Assembly: GCA_035610365.1 (NCBI GenBank)
Contig: CM069436.1
Coordinates: 5,880,937 to 5,944,936, forward strand
Reading direction: 5' to 3'
DNA from: Aquatica leii
Lineage: Eukaryota; Arthropoda; Insecta; Coleoptera; Lampyridae
DNA length: 64,000 nt
In this document: in pieces, positions 46,301-57,474 of the stretch
Layout: each line of letters starts with the position of its first letter
Numbering within the stretch: position 1 is the stretch's first letter
Notes under the pieces: generated by a model
What the model was told of the DNA's origin: nothing
Seen by the model: the letters and a program-made list of their open reading frames with translations, nothing else
Databases searched by the model: none
Made by a program: the position numbers and the translations under genes

Positions 46301-49300
46301 CTTTATTTATCACCTTGTCTTTTGTTAGTCTCTTCCCGTCCCTTTTCCTTCTTGTATTCCCCCCTCTTTCCCTATTTTTGCGTTGAAGTCCCCTCCTACT
46401 ATTATCAGTCTCTCCTCCCTCTCTTCTATCATCTATGTTTTTTCTTGTCTCTTTCATTCTACTGCTGTAAACCGTCACTATTTTTATTTTTGTTTTTCCC
46501 CACTGTATGTTCCTTTCTACAACTCCTCTTCTCTGTAGCACTTTCTCTTTCTTTTCCTGACTCAACCATTTTTTCTTATTTCCGTTATTATACCCCCTTT
46601 GCTCTCCCTTTACTCTTCTCTCTTTCTGCATGTTGCACCACCCACTCAAATTCCTCCGGCAACTCTTTTTCCCGCCACTCCCATTCTTTTTCTTCCATCC
46701 ATGTCTCCTGTAATCCCACTACATCCTGCTCCTTGATGTACTTCCAAAAATCCTGTTCCTTGTGTTTTATTCCCGCTACGTTCCAAAACAATACTCTCAG
46801 CTTACTCACCCCTCCCTGTGCTTCTTCCTTACTTTCTTTTTTTTTACTAGTTTTGATAGAAATATTTCTTTATAGTAAATTTTTGGAACCAAATCTTCAT
46901 AAATAAAATACCAAAAATTTTGTGGGAAAGATACTGCAACGCATTTTAAAACTAATTTATTTACAAAAATTATTTACAGGATTGTTTATATGATTATTCT
47001 AAACTGATTTTTATTTTGCTTAATTTTTCATTACATTGACACTAATAAATATTAACGGTGTTTAAAACACAACTTACAGGCAAGTTATACAGGGTGTCCA
47101 CTTAAGAGTACTTCCTCGATAGCTGCCTTATTAATAAAAATATCAATAAATTATCTTAAAATAATCATTATCAATTCAAATTTTCAATCTCCTAAAATTA
47201 TTTTTAGTTATACAGGGTGTCCCATATCTGCTGAGCCGGATCCAACTTCATTTTTTCATATAAATGATATAATTTTTATTGTATTTTTGAATTTCTCAAT
47301 AAAAATAAAGGTCAGTTTAATAAGCCTTCTTTATACTTAAAACCGTTAGTTTCCGAAATAATCCGAAAAAACTGCTTGCGTCTTACGCCATTTTGAATAT
47401 CTCCTGAATGATCGCACTTAGAGCAATGCGGTTTGGACCATTTGATTTAATTTTAATTTTTAATTACATTTAATGTCCTTTCTCCTGATACAAGGTTTGC
47501 CACTTATTTCCAGAGGTTTTTGAGATATTTAAAGAATTTGGAAATTTCTGTGAATGTGCTATAATCTAGTATGCCTTGGATAACGATTGGATTGTTTCAA
47601 AGTCGCAAAGATGGCAGTAGCTGATTTTTGTTTCGCAAAAATATCTTCCGTTTTTGTTAAGTAATAAGTTGATTTCTCCGGTGTTCCTAAGTTTGCATTG
47701 TGTTTGTTTTATTCTTGTCGTTTTATTGTTATTCTTTGTTCGTTTTCAATTTCTTCTTGGTTTTTTTTGGTCTCGTTCTTGTTGTGTTGTTCAAAACGGA
47801 TTTAAGTTTAATCGAAACAATAGACATAGTCTTCGTTCTTGGAGAGTGTAATAGAAATCCCCTATTGGCATCGCGAATTTTCTCCCATACCATTGTGCTC
47901 TAACCACTTTCTCATTCGCATTTTAAAGTTGTTGTCGACATTTTTCAAAATATCTGGCGTAATGTCTCTAAAGGCAGCTGTAATTCTGTGTCGCATATCT
48001 TCTGCTGTAGTAGGTTGATATACATAAACTTCATTTTTTATGAAGCCCCAAAAAAAAAGAAATCCCATTTTGTAGTCAGGCGATCTTGCTGGCCGATGAA
48101 TTGGCCCTCCTCTTCCGATCCAGCGATCCTAGAAATGCGCGTTTAAGAGATTCCTGAGTTTTCGGAGTAGCATGACACGGTGCTCCGTCGTGTTGTATAT
48201 CTTCTAATAATTCGCGAAGCTGGTATTGTTCGAAGTGTAGGTACATTCTTCCATTCAGGTTTCCATCGAAAAAGTACGGTCCGATTACTCGATCCCTCAA
48301 AATTCCGCTCCATACGTTCAGTGACCAACGGTATTGGGTAATACGAGGATTATAAGTATCATAACAATGAAAATTGTGTCGGTTAACCAACCCATTTTTG
48401 TGAAAAATCGACTCATCAGAAAAGAGGGTATCCTCTTCTTTAAATTTGTTAGCGGCCCATTCTGCAAACGTCGTCCACGACCCAAAATCCCTGGGCAGTA
48501 ATTCTTGATGTAACTGAATGTGTTATGGACAGTATTTGTGTTGCTTTAAGATTCTTTGCACTGCTGTTCTGGTAATTTCAGTTTCAGCTCCCTTATGCTG
48601 ATATTCTTATTTTCTTGAATACACAGCAAGATCCGGAATTGATTTTCTTCTATACGACCCGAATTTCTTCTGTTCTTCGATGAGGGATTCACGGAGCATT
48701 GGCGAGTAACCTTCTTAATACTTTTTCATAACTGTTTCGTTCAAGAGCTCGTCTTTCTGGAAAACGCTGGTCATCTTGAACAAGAACAAAACCAAAAAAA
48801 CCACAAAAAATGGAATAGAACAACAAACACAACGCAAACTTAGGAACACCGGAGAAATGTTATTATTTAACAAAAACGTAAGGTATTTTTGCAAAACAAA
48901 AATTCAACTACGGCTGTCAAATTACTCACTGCCATCTTCGCGACTTGAAACAATTTTAACGTTTTTTTTACGAAAGGTTTTGTATAAAGAGTTACAACGT
49001 AGTTAGTTTCTTCTCAAATCAAATGGTCCAAACCGCATTGCTCTAAGTGCGATCATTCACTAGATATGCAAAATGGCGTAAGACGCTGCAAAAGCAGTTT
49101 TTTCGGATTATGTCGAAAACCAACGGTTTTAAGTATAAAGATGACTTATTAAACTGACCTTTATTTTTACTGAAAAATTAAAAAATGCAATAAAAATTGT
49201 ATCATTTAATTTAAAAAAATGAAGTTGGCCCCGGCTCAGCAAATATGCGACACCCTGTATAACTAAAAATAATTTTAGATAGAGAATTTGATTTGATAAA

Positions 49301-52300
49301 ACTTATTTTAAGATAATTTTTCGATATTTTTATTAATAAGAAAGGAATCGATGCAGTACGCTTAAGTGGGACACCCTGTATTTCACACTGTTCGCACTTT
49401 GATTTATGTTAACACTCGCGTGAAACTCTTGATTTATTTAGACTTCCTTCGGACACCGTTTATATAAACGTTCTATCGGCTTCGAGAACATTCCGATAAT
49501 AACCTCGAATCATCTTGAATGATCTCGAAGCTTCTATGTGTTTCACAACCCCCTTCTCAAGACTGTTCTGTCCGAGACGCGGCACCGATAGAAAAGCGAC
49601 TCCTCTCTCCATTTCGACTTTCCTGAGCCTACTTTTACCAAATACTTTCTCATTGTTCGATTCATCCGTTCAACCATACACTTCCTTAAACAGTGTAGAT
49701 TCAAAGTTGCGGCCTTAGTAAGGATGTAATTCGAACGGAACTCGAAATCAGCAGAAAAACTCTTTCACCAAAATATCTGTTACTGTAGCTGCTTTTTGAT
49801 TGGGTATGGCGTAAGCCTCCGTCCATTTCGTAAAATAATACATCACCACCACCACATGTATTTGCTTCTCAAATCAGATTCTGATAACGTCCCTGAAATG
49901 TGAATCGCTACTCTCTCTATCTAAGGGACTTCTCTCGTTATACTGTTTCATTGATGTTTTGCGCTTTTTCGCTGGATCATTTCCTGATGCGCAAACCATG
50001 CACTTACAACACCATTCCATGATGTCCTCTTTGAAGCTTACCCAATAAAATCTTGCTTATACTTTCCCTAACGTCTTCTTCACGCCAAAGGGTCCTCCTG
50101 AGTTACCATCGTGCAGATGCTCCAACATCTCTGACACTCGGCTCTTCGACACTACCAACTGCAGTCTGTTTTCCGTGCCCTCCACACTTTCTAGGGATCG
50201 CTTAAGAAAACCGTCATCTACTCTCAAGGAGTCATACTACGCCCAGTATGCTTTGATGAATTGACTACTTCTAACAGTTCTTTTCTAGTTCCGCAATAAT
50301 TCCTTTCTGGCCTAGACAAAACTTTAAAATATGCGATGACTTTTTCTTGTCCACCTTGCACTTGTAAAAAGACTGGATCTATGTCCAGATTACTTGAATC
50401 GGCATCCCAAACAAATTTTCCATCTTCTCTTGGACGACTTAAAATAGGCGGAAGTAACTAGGGCCTGTTTTAGTTGATCAAAAGCGTTTCCGCAACCTGT
50501 ATTTCATCTAAACTCTACTCTTTCTTCGGTCAGTTTTGTCAAAGGTTTAGCAATACGTGGCCGACCTGTTAACACTTCCTTCCGTCTTGATAAACCAGAC
50601 AGGTCTTCGAAGACAGTCCTCGCAAAATGGTCTCCATCAAACGCTCGAACATTTCAGGAGCGTTAAACAGGCCGAAGTGCATAACAGTCAACTGCCACAA
50701 ACCAGTTCCAATTATAAATGGTCCTTGGGTTCCAATTCCACCTGCCAGTAACCACTCTTTAAATCCAACGTGGAAAACCCCGGGTGTCTAAAGTATCAGA
50801 AAAGAGTAATTGTCCTTTTTGATCACATCGTTAAGCTATCTGTAGTCTACGCAAAACCTCGTTGCTTCATATTTCTTCTTTACTAGTACTGCTGGGACGC
50901 CCATGGAATATTTGAAGGTTCAATCACACCTTCTCCATATCCGTAATTATTTGTTCGGTTTCTTTTCGTTTTGCCAAAGGAAGTCAGCGTGGATATTGTC
51001 GTGTTGGCTGACTGCGGTATTAATTTTGCACTTCTTCACGTCAGTTCTTCCAGCTGGCCTTGGCTGAGGTTTTGCCGCTTGGAGATAAGAATGTCTAATA
51101 GATGTTATGCGCACTTCTTCGGCGACGTAGCTTCACTAGAATCCACGCATCTCACAGTTTAAGATACTGGCGTACATTGGCCTACCACGGTCTTCTTTTT
51201 CAATGAAACCGTGTTTTTCACTCGTACTAATGTTGTGCAAAAGAGTAGTCCCTTTTCAACGAAGTCGCTCTCGATTGGTTCAATAGCGCGAATATAGCCT
51301 TTCAGGAGATTTCCATCAAAGCGTACCATCACCACACTTACAGTCCTTCCAGGCAGTCACGTCTTCACTCAATAAGACTTGCACGGCTGCCTTTATGACA
51401 AATGAAAAGGAATTTCTTCACAGTCATCTTAAAGATATCGTTCTTCATATTCAAATAGATCCCATACTTCTTTATAACGTCCAGCACTTGATGGTCGAGT
51501 ACTCCAATGGTCACTTTTGTTTGTCCGTGAGTAGGTAAGATAGCGACCATCGTGCGAGACGACCGCTCGGAGAACGTAATGACATAAGCCATCGAATGGT
51601 TGATGATCAGTTGTTATAATTATCGTGAATCCATCTAAATAACCTCTAAACTTTTGCACTGTAGAGACAACTGCCAAAGGATCCCGTTCGGTAGTAGTTA
51701 TTTCGTTCGGCAGCACTTAGATGACATGTATATTCGGCGGGGTGTTCGTCATGTCGCTCTCCCTGGAGTAAACAAGCGCCAAGAACGTATGAACTAGCAT
51801 CCCTTCGTAGGTTGTATGGTAGACTTGGATCTATAGGGCGTAGAATTGATGAAAGCAAACGTTTTAGAGTACGCTTCTTCCTGCTTCTGCTACCAGGTAA
51901 CCGCGCTGCGCGTTAGTTGGCTTAATGGCCGTGCCATCTTCGAAACCAACTGTAAAAACGATAAATCCTGTTTAACATTTTTTAGTAAAAGTAGTTGTAT
52001 GATAGCAAATTTTTTTCCCGAATCACGATTCGCGTTTAATTTAAAAGTTTTTAATCGTTCTAACATTAGATTTAAATCTGTCAAATGTTCTTCAAAACTA
52101 CACGAAATCTAGATACGCAAGCACACTTACATCACCTAAACCGCTTTAAATCGGTCTATTGTCCGCTAGAATCTAGCCGACGAACTCCTCCTGAAACCAA
52201 AGCGGTACATTCCAAACAGAGCGACAAAACGTATCAATCAAATTCCCATCTTTTTTCGGCACTGAGACAACTGAAACTGCATATTCTTTGCTTTCTATCA

Positions 52301-54840
52301 CTTTTTCAATTTCAACTTTCAGTATTTCCTTTTTTCATGAGATATTTTGTATAAAGGTACTGCAATTGGATTGTTGTCGGTTAATTTAATAGCATGCTCC
52401 GCAAAAGGAGTCACTTCATGGTTATCAATGAATACTTGCCGATGACGTGTTATTAGGTTATTAAAGTAACCAGCACATTGTGTGATGTAAACAAGCTTTT
52501 ACAGTCTTACAAATTTTAAGGTTTTTTGGCCCACGTTGGGCGCCACTTGTAACTTATTTTTATTTTAGTTAATATTCGTTCGTTAGTGTAGCTGCGTAAT
52601 AGGCGAAAAAAGTCCTGGGCGGCAAAATAAAAACTAGAAATCCACGTAAAGCTAAGTGTTCATGTTAAATATCGAAACATTAGTTGTTAGCTTAATGTTA
52701 ACTTTTTTTAGTTTTCTGCTGGAGTAAACACAGCCAAACAGTTAGTTTATTTTTGTGCCGTCAGCCATGTATGAGACACTATCGATTAATGTAATGTTGT
52801 TACTGACCACAATGTTTTTATGTTAAGTTACAATTAAATCTTTTTACCTTTTTTACATTTGCGTTATTATTAAACGTGCTAATAACCGAAAACTATTTAA
52901 ATTACAACAGTTCAAAGTTAACTAATGCATTAGGATTATGTGACAGATGGAAAAGTCATTTAAAAATTAAAAATGGTAGGTATATTTGCTGGTCATTTTT
53001 TTTTTAAATATAATTTTATAAAAAGTAACAAAAAATAATGTACCGTGCAGTCTGGCGTCGGATTACCGTTCCCTACTTTCAACGCTTGTTACGTAAATTT
53101 TTATTCAACGTGTATACTATGACATTAAAATTCTACACATAGGTTGTGTCTCTACTGCCACTGCCGGTTATAATCTTGTTAAACTATGAGCGCGGTAAGA
53201 TAACGATGACCGTATATTATTTTGAACAGATAACGCGGACCAATGAAACATGAAGATATTTTTATATTGAAGTTTCTAAAAGTTTGAAACGAATGAAATG
53301 GTATCGCCATTTTGTTTATAGCAAATGGCTTACACTATTCAAATTTCAAAAAGTTCTTTTTAGATCCAATTATACTAATTGAGTGAGTGAAATTTGTGAA
53401 AACTGAACGAAAATATGAAGCTTAAATTGTGGAAACCAAGATTCAAAAACAAAAAGTGTCTTAACAGGAAAATCATCATCTCAAAAGCCGTGGCGCTGTA
53501 ATCGCAGTTGGTTAAAATAAAACTACTACTTGGTTTTTGGTTGGTCATTGCTTAAAACTTAAAAGTATTCCATTTACAAAGTTACATAGATTATTAGAAG
53601 TTAGTTTACGAATGTTCTATTTTGTTTAAAACATAATCGATAATGTAGATATCTGTAATCTTATATGACACTTACCCGCCATGTCCGTTTAGTTGGATCA
53701 TAATCCATAGCACTTCTCAATATCATCATTTCCGTGCAACCACCTTTCAACAATGCAACTTGGTCCTCTTGGCACATATTCTTAAAAGCGTTAATTTTTT
53801 TCGCCATCTTAATTAAACGTCGTATCGCAATTGCGGTTAAATTAATAACGTCGACAAGTGCCGGATCTGCATGTAGTGCATGTTCCGGATGGGATTGAAG
53901 ACGACAATCATCCCCGATCAAATTGTTAAAATCATCATCTAATGGCATTAGTAGCGCTTTATTTGCAACAATTAACTCATTCAATTTAGCTCGTTCGGCG
54001 TCGTTTAACTCCCGTGAGCTACTTTGACATTGTGAAATTGACGTGTAAGCCTCAAATTCCAACTTAATCGCTTCACATAAGATCGACTCAATAGAATTCG
54101 CTTCTATAGGCACCCTAAACAGAAACATTAACAAAATCCAACCAAAAGAGCACCACAAACCTTTGAACATCTTGCAGAATATCCTTAGCAACGTTTGATT
54201 TATGATTGACAACGGGCACAGCATTATGATTACAATTTTGTACGTTGTTATTAATTAAAGATGCCAGTAACGGAGTACGATCCTCACGACTCTTTCTGAT
54301 ATCGGTCGAAGTAGGACTTAGAATACTTCTAATCATAGACGGTGCTTCTTGCTCGGGCGAATGCAAACCCTCACTTAAATACGAAAGGGACGACGAACTG
54401 CTGTTACTACCATGATTAATATATTCGCTATTATTACTGTAATTAATCACACTAACTTCGTTCGAATTATTCGATTTATAATAAACGTCCTCCTGTGTAA
54501 TTTGCTCCTGTTTTATTTTTTTAAATCCACTTTTAAACCCATTCGGCTTTCTTTTCTTTACCCTGTTTTCTTCGATTTTCTGCCGTTTAAGTACCTTATC
54601 CTCTTCTGACATAATGTAATCTTTACGCATACCAATCGAGAAACACTTTTCCAGACGACAACGCTGACAAAAACGTCGAGTAACTGTGGTTATGTCGCAT
54701 TGTTCATTAAAGGGACACTTGAACTCCTTGTTCGTTAAAGCATTTCTACGAAAGAATGCTTTACAGCTCTCACATGTGACCGCATTGAAATTATATCCTA
54801 AAGCTTTATCACCGCACACACCACATATCTTAGTATCCAT
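42899..54840 (-). CDS. Hr96: Nuclear receptor Hr96 (NR1J), whole gene
   Basis: Insect nuclear receptor Hr96, a ligand-regulated transcription factor of the NR1J group that controls xenobiotic and lipid metabolism in flies (known of the family); acts in the nucleus. Minus-strand exons: 54840-54161, 54114-53676 and 43318-42899, phases consistent, 512 residues. Residues 6-26 and 42-61 are the two Cys4 zinc fingers. The P-box region CESCKAFFRR, with ESCKA, is the hallmark of Hr96. Next come the basic stretch VKKRKPNGFKSGFKKIKQEQ, a Ser/Asn-rich hinge and the ligand-binding domain (DQVALLKGGCTEMMILRSAM in exon 2; NVILILCAITLF and LEQNSYYYLLRRYLESVYPG in exon 3). It ends VEPLLIEIFDLKHQTS. It appears intact. 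Intron 1 is 46 bases; intron 2 is about 10.4 kb and full of transposons. Confidence 0.95.
43319..43689. other. Hr96 intron 2, end next to exon 3
   Basis: AT-rich intron sequence between exon 3 and the LINE. Nothing else recognised. Confidence 0.5.
43690..46860 (-). mobile_element. APE-type LINE in Hr96 intron 2
   Basis: Non-LTR retrotransposon on the minus strand, so in the same sense as Hr96. The 3' end carries an A-rich tract (minus sense) at about 43690-43715, and the 5' end is near 46860. A full set of domains is readable in order with several frame changes, making it the best-preserved LINE in the window. Its strongly purine-biased coding strand makes the plus strand look like a set of Phe/Ser/Leu-rich proteins, which are shadows. 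Confidence 0.8.
43698..46809 (-). pseudogene. LINE ORF2 (APE, RT, C-terminal CCHC)
   Basis: 46809-46588 is the endonuclease start (LRVLFWNVAGIKHKEQDFW, VVGLQETWMEEKEW). 46649-46062 is the rest of it, with the TYIGGRGESIIDFVMT motif. 45143-44655 is RT: ALFVDLKAAFDKLNREKQW, then GLRQRCPLSSSLFSVYTGDL, the active site LAYADDIVLVAKEEKEM and EVNTEKTKIMVF. 44469-44215 is the post-RT YGADIWGWKEWREVEGLQEK. 44218-43698 is the C-terminal domain ending in a CCHC-type knuckle (CILCGEETEDLNHMTEKC). YADD is intact but frame changes separate the parts, so the copy looks dead though rather recent. Confidence 0.8.
46861..47087. other. Short non-coding gap in Hr96 intron 2
   Basis: AT-rich DNA between the LINE and the mariner-type element. 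Nothing recognised. Confidence 0.4.
47090..49378 (-). mobile_element. Tc1/mariner-type element with very long inverted repeats
   Basis: 2.29 kb element beginning CAGGGTGTCCACTTAAG and ending with the inverted match CTTAAGTGGGACACCCTG, flanked by TA on both sides (47088-47089 and 49379-49380). The inverted arms reach inward to about 47790 and 48765, some 0.6-0.7 kb each. Only about 1 kb of transposase gene lies between them. A second CAGGGTGTCCCATATCTGCTG motif sits inside the left arm at about 47215, with its mirror near 49260, so each arm looks like a doubled terminus. The arms differ by scattered changes. Confidence 0.82.
47862..48775 (-). pseudogene. Tc1/mariner-type transposase, decayed
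   Basis: Minus strand. The N-terminal part from about 48775 shows an ERRALERNSYEK-like piece. The catalytic domain then reads TLFSDESIFHKNGLVNRHNF (first Asp), LNVWSGILRDRVIGPYFFDG, and EDIQHDGAPCHATPKTQESL (second Asp). The third catalytic segment is mangled before FFWGFIKNEVYVYQPTTAED. The C-terminus is KWLEHNGM. There are several stops and frame changes. The enzyme would cut at TA sites; this copy cannot. Confidence 0.75.
49381..52832 (-). mobile_element. Ty3/Gypsy fossils (two pol remnants, one LTR)
   Basis: Fossil Ty3/Gypsy DNA on the minus strand in Hr96 intron 2. An LTR lies at 52548-52832 with an adjoining primer-binding site. Then come a pol remnant at about 51365-52300 (RT end and RNase H) and a second, different pol remnant at about 49740-50990 (RT, RNase H and integrase). 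The second is clearly related to the Gypsy copy at 57.6-60.1 kb. They are broken in many places and old. Confidence 0.7.
52548..52832 (-). repeat. Gypsy LTR with primer-binding site
   Basis: 285 bp bounded by the inverted ends TGTAACTT and AAGTTACA. Directly inside it, at 52528-52545, the minus strand reads TGGCGCCCAACGTGGGCC, a standard tRNA primer-binding site of Gypsy-type elements. That makes this the 5' LTR of a minus-strand element. Confidence 0.7.
52833..53675. other. Hr96 intron 2, end next to exon 2
   Basis: AT-rich intron DNA running to the exon 2 donor. No gene or repeat recognised. Confidence 0.5.
53676..54114 (-). CDS. Hr96: Hr96 exon 2 (first half of ligand-binding domain)
   Basis: Acceptor TCTGTTTAG, reads VPIEANSIESILCEAIKLEF through DQVALLKGGCTEMMILRSAM to TKRTWR, donor GTAAGT, phase 0. 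Confidence 0.94.
54161..54840 (-). CDS. Hr96: Hr96 exon 1 (DNA-binding domain and hinge)
   Basis: ATG at 54840 starts MDTKICGVCGDKALGYNF, where this receptor normally begins. Covers both zinc fingers and the Ser/Asn-rich hinge; ends NVAKDILQDVQ with donor GTTTGT, phase 2. Confidence 0.94.
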
Positions 54841-55725
54841 CGTATTAATGTTGATTATAGGAATTAAAATCTTTTAACAATTTATATCATTATTTATCTA
54901 CTGATAATGATGACAAAGAATAATGCGTCATGAGTGATTTTTTTTCTAATCGACTTTGCCTTTACTCGCATCTTGACCAAGTGTTTCATTTAAATTTCAT
55001 TGCATTATTATTGTGTCTTTTTTGTTTTTAGTATGTTAATGGCTAATCTATAAACAGATTATTTGTTTATTTTAAAATGCAAATGCATTATGACAGTTGT
55101 TTACAGTGTTGCCTGTGGTGGGTACGTTGTTGCCAATGTCGTTCTCCAAAATTTATCTTTAAACTCGATGTTGCAATATTCGTAATTTAGTTTATATTAA
55201 AACAAATGCTATCAAATACGTTAGATAACAAATCAGGGGCAATCAGCTAAAGCTTCAATAATAATATTCAATGTTTAAGTTTTTATTAATTATAATCCCG
55301 CGTCATTATAATGAACATTGAAATATTAAGCAGCGGTGTAACTTGTAAACTCAATGGCAGAGTCTTGAGTAGTGTATTAAACGTGAACTGAAATCGAACT
55401 TTGCGCTCGTAGTAAACCATACATTGAATTACATTATTTCTACTTAAGATGCTACAGATAATAGATAGTATATAGAGATACAGATAAATCAATGCAAAGT
55501 TCGATTGTCCGGTCAACACCCAAAGTAAATCCAAAAAAATTACATGTTAGATATACAGGATGTCAATACTAAGTTCTAACACTCGAAAATGACAAAACTC
55601 ATAAAAACAAACAACTTTTCTTAGTTCATATTTTTGATTTGGAGCTTCAGTTCATAGTTATTGGCGTTTTTTTTTCAAAATGGCCACTATTTGCTGCAAC
55701 TGTTCAGCCATCAGTTCTAATTTAG
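54841..55725. other. Hr96 upstream region
   Basis: Should contain the Hr96 5' UTR and promoter (gene reads leftward). I see no TATA-type element I would defend. No other gene recognised. Confidence 0.4.
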
Positions 55726-56600
55726 TGTCTCATATACAAAGGTTTTTATTTGGTCTCAGAAAAAGAAATATAGGGAAGTTAAGTCGAGCATCAGGGTTAG
55801 CCACGCAACAGGACACTTCTCGGGTTGTGTGAGCCGGTGCTCCATCATGTTGAAATCAAAGTGATTGTCTGATGTTTAATCGAATGTTTAATATTGTTAC
55901 AAGTTAACAACAGTACGCTTAAGGCTTTAACACTTTATTGTCACTTATTGGTAGAACGCACATCTCTGCCGTAGATCGTTTGTATACTCCACTAGCAGTT
56001 TTGTCTGTGACGACTCTTAGACACAATCAAGATCTCCATTTTAAAGGGGATAAATTTTTATCCATTATGACAACGAAGACACCTGATTTTAACAACGTAT
56101 TTGACTGTTGTCTGTATTTGCTTCCGATTTGCAGCTTGGATATATACTACTTTGACCACCCCCTCCAAAAATGTTGATACATTTGCTGACAGAGTCTAAA
56201 CCGAATTAGAAAACAACTACAATAATTGGATATGTCTTGTAAAGCGAGTCCTGCCAATCGCTGTCCAATTAAAAAGTGCCCAGGTGTTAAAGGGCTATAG
56301 TCGGTGGAGTGAATAAGATGCAATACAAGTGCAGTAGCAAATTCTTCATAAGTTAAACTGTTATTTCCGATAACTCGTTTTATGAGGAATTTAATCGATT
56401 TTACGTCTGCATCCCAAAGACCCCCAAAATGAAGTGATCTGGAAAGAATAAAATGCCAATTGATCCCTTCCTGACTTAGTTATGTAGGTAATTTAACTTT
56501 GGCGGTTTTTAAAAACTTTTTACACTCATTATACTGGCTCTGACAAAATTTCCACTATTGTCAGATTAATGTTCGAGCATTTTCTACGCCTCGATATAAA
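55726..56600 (-). mobile_element. BEL/Pao fossil, copy 1
   Basis: Fossil 3' end of a BEL/Pao LTR element on the minus strand: the end of the integrase region at about 56540-56240 (HFGGLWDADVKSIKF-type and LTPGHFLIGQRLAG-type motifs) followed by an LTR-like segment at about 56200-55726. A near copy lies at 60186-60870. Broken, several breaks. Confidence 0.65.
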
Positions 56601-57474
56601 TCGTAGCACACGAACATAGAATTTCTTTTTTTTTTCGAAAATGTAAGTTGACCGGACCACACGTAATTTTGATAAATCGCTTATTATATAATAAAACTAA
56701 CAATAATTGATTTATTTCAACACTATTTATTTTTCACTATCGCGCATACGATAACGTAAAGGTCACTAAACTGCACTCTGATTACACAATAAATCCTTTC
56801 GTTTGTTGCAGGTTCTATTTATATCCGGAACGTTATCTTCTTATCGCTTTCTGGAGTTTCCTTCATTTTCTTTAACCTTCGAACACTTTTCGAAAACAGA
56901 ATTTAACACTGTCCCCTCCTTAGATCCATTCTGTCTCAGAACAGGTTCAAACTCATGGCATCTGTAAAAAGAGCCATGACGGTAAACACAATTCTGTCCA
57001 TCTTTGGATTGTCCTTGTTGATAGAAATAACAGTCCACGGTCTTATCGTTCCCGGTCGTGTTTTTCAAGTTATAGTTGCAAGCCAACACTTGAACTCGTG
57101 TACCCCGGAATCTAGTTGGTCTAAACCGCAGCCATGCTTGGGGAATACCAATTTCCTGATGTTGTTTCACATGACGTGGTCTCTCAGGTTCAGCAAGGCG
57201 TTCCATAAGTCTCTGTATTCAGGCTACTGATAAGACAACTAATTGGTAACTAAGTAGCAGATGTTGTTAATCTTGAATCTTCAAAACTCTTTCTACTGTA
57301 GATCGCTGTTTTCAAAGTTCATCCAAGCGTCCAAACTTCCTCTAAAATACCACGGCAATCTTTCTGGATATGCGCAAATCCTAAGGAACACAGTACAAAG
57401 AAGTAGCCTCAAACAGATATTGTTGTACTTCTGTGGTCATTTCAAATGTTACTTTCGCGGTTCCATTATAAGTA
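55726..57474. repeat. Direct duplication, left copy
   Basis: Aligns almost end to end with 60186-61746. The order is the same in both: BEL/Pao LTR and integrase tail, a short spacer, then the macro/CCCH region. This copy has about 180 extra bases in the spacer (about 56660-56820). The Gypsy pol fossil lies between the copies. Confidence 0.75.

Noticed and set aside
43739-46906. Many long plus-strand open frames rich in Phe, Ser, Leu and Pro
   Set aside because: They are antisense to the purine-rich LINE ORF2 on the minus strand and show no domain.
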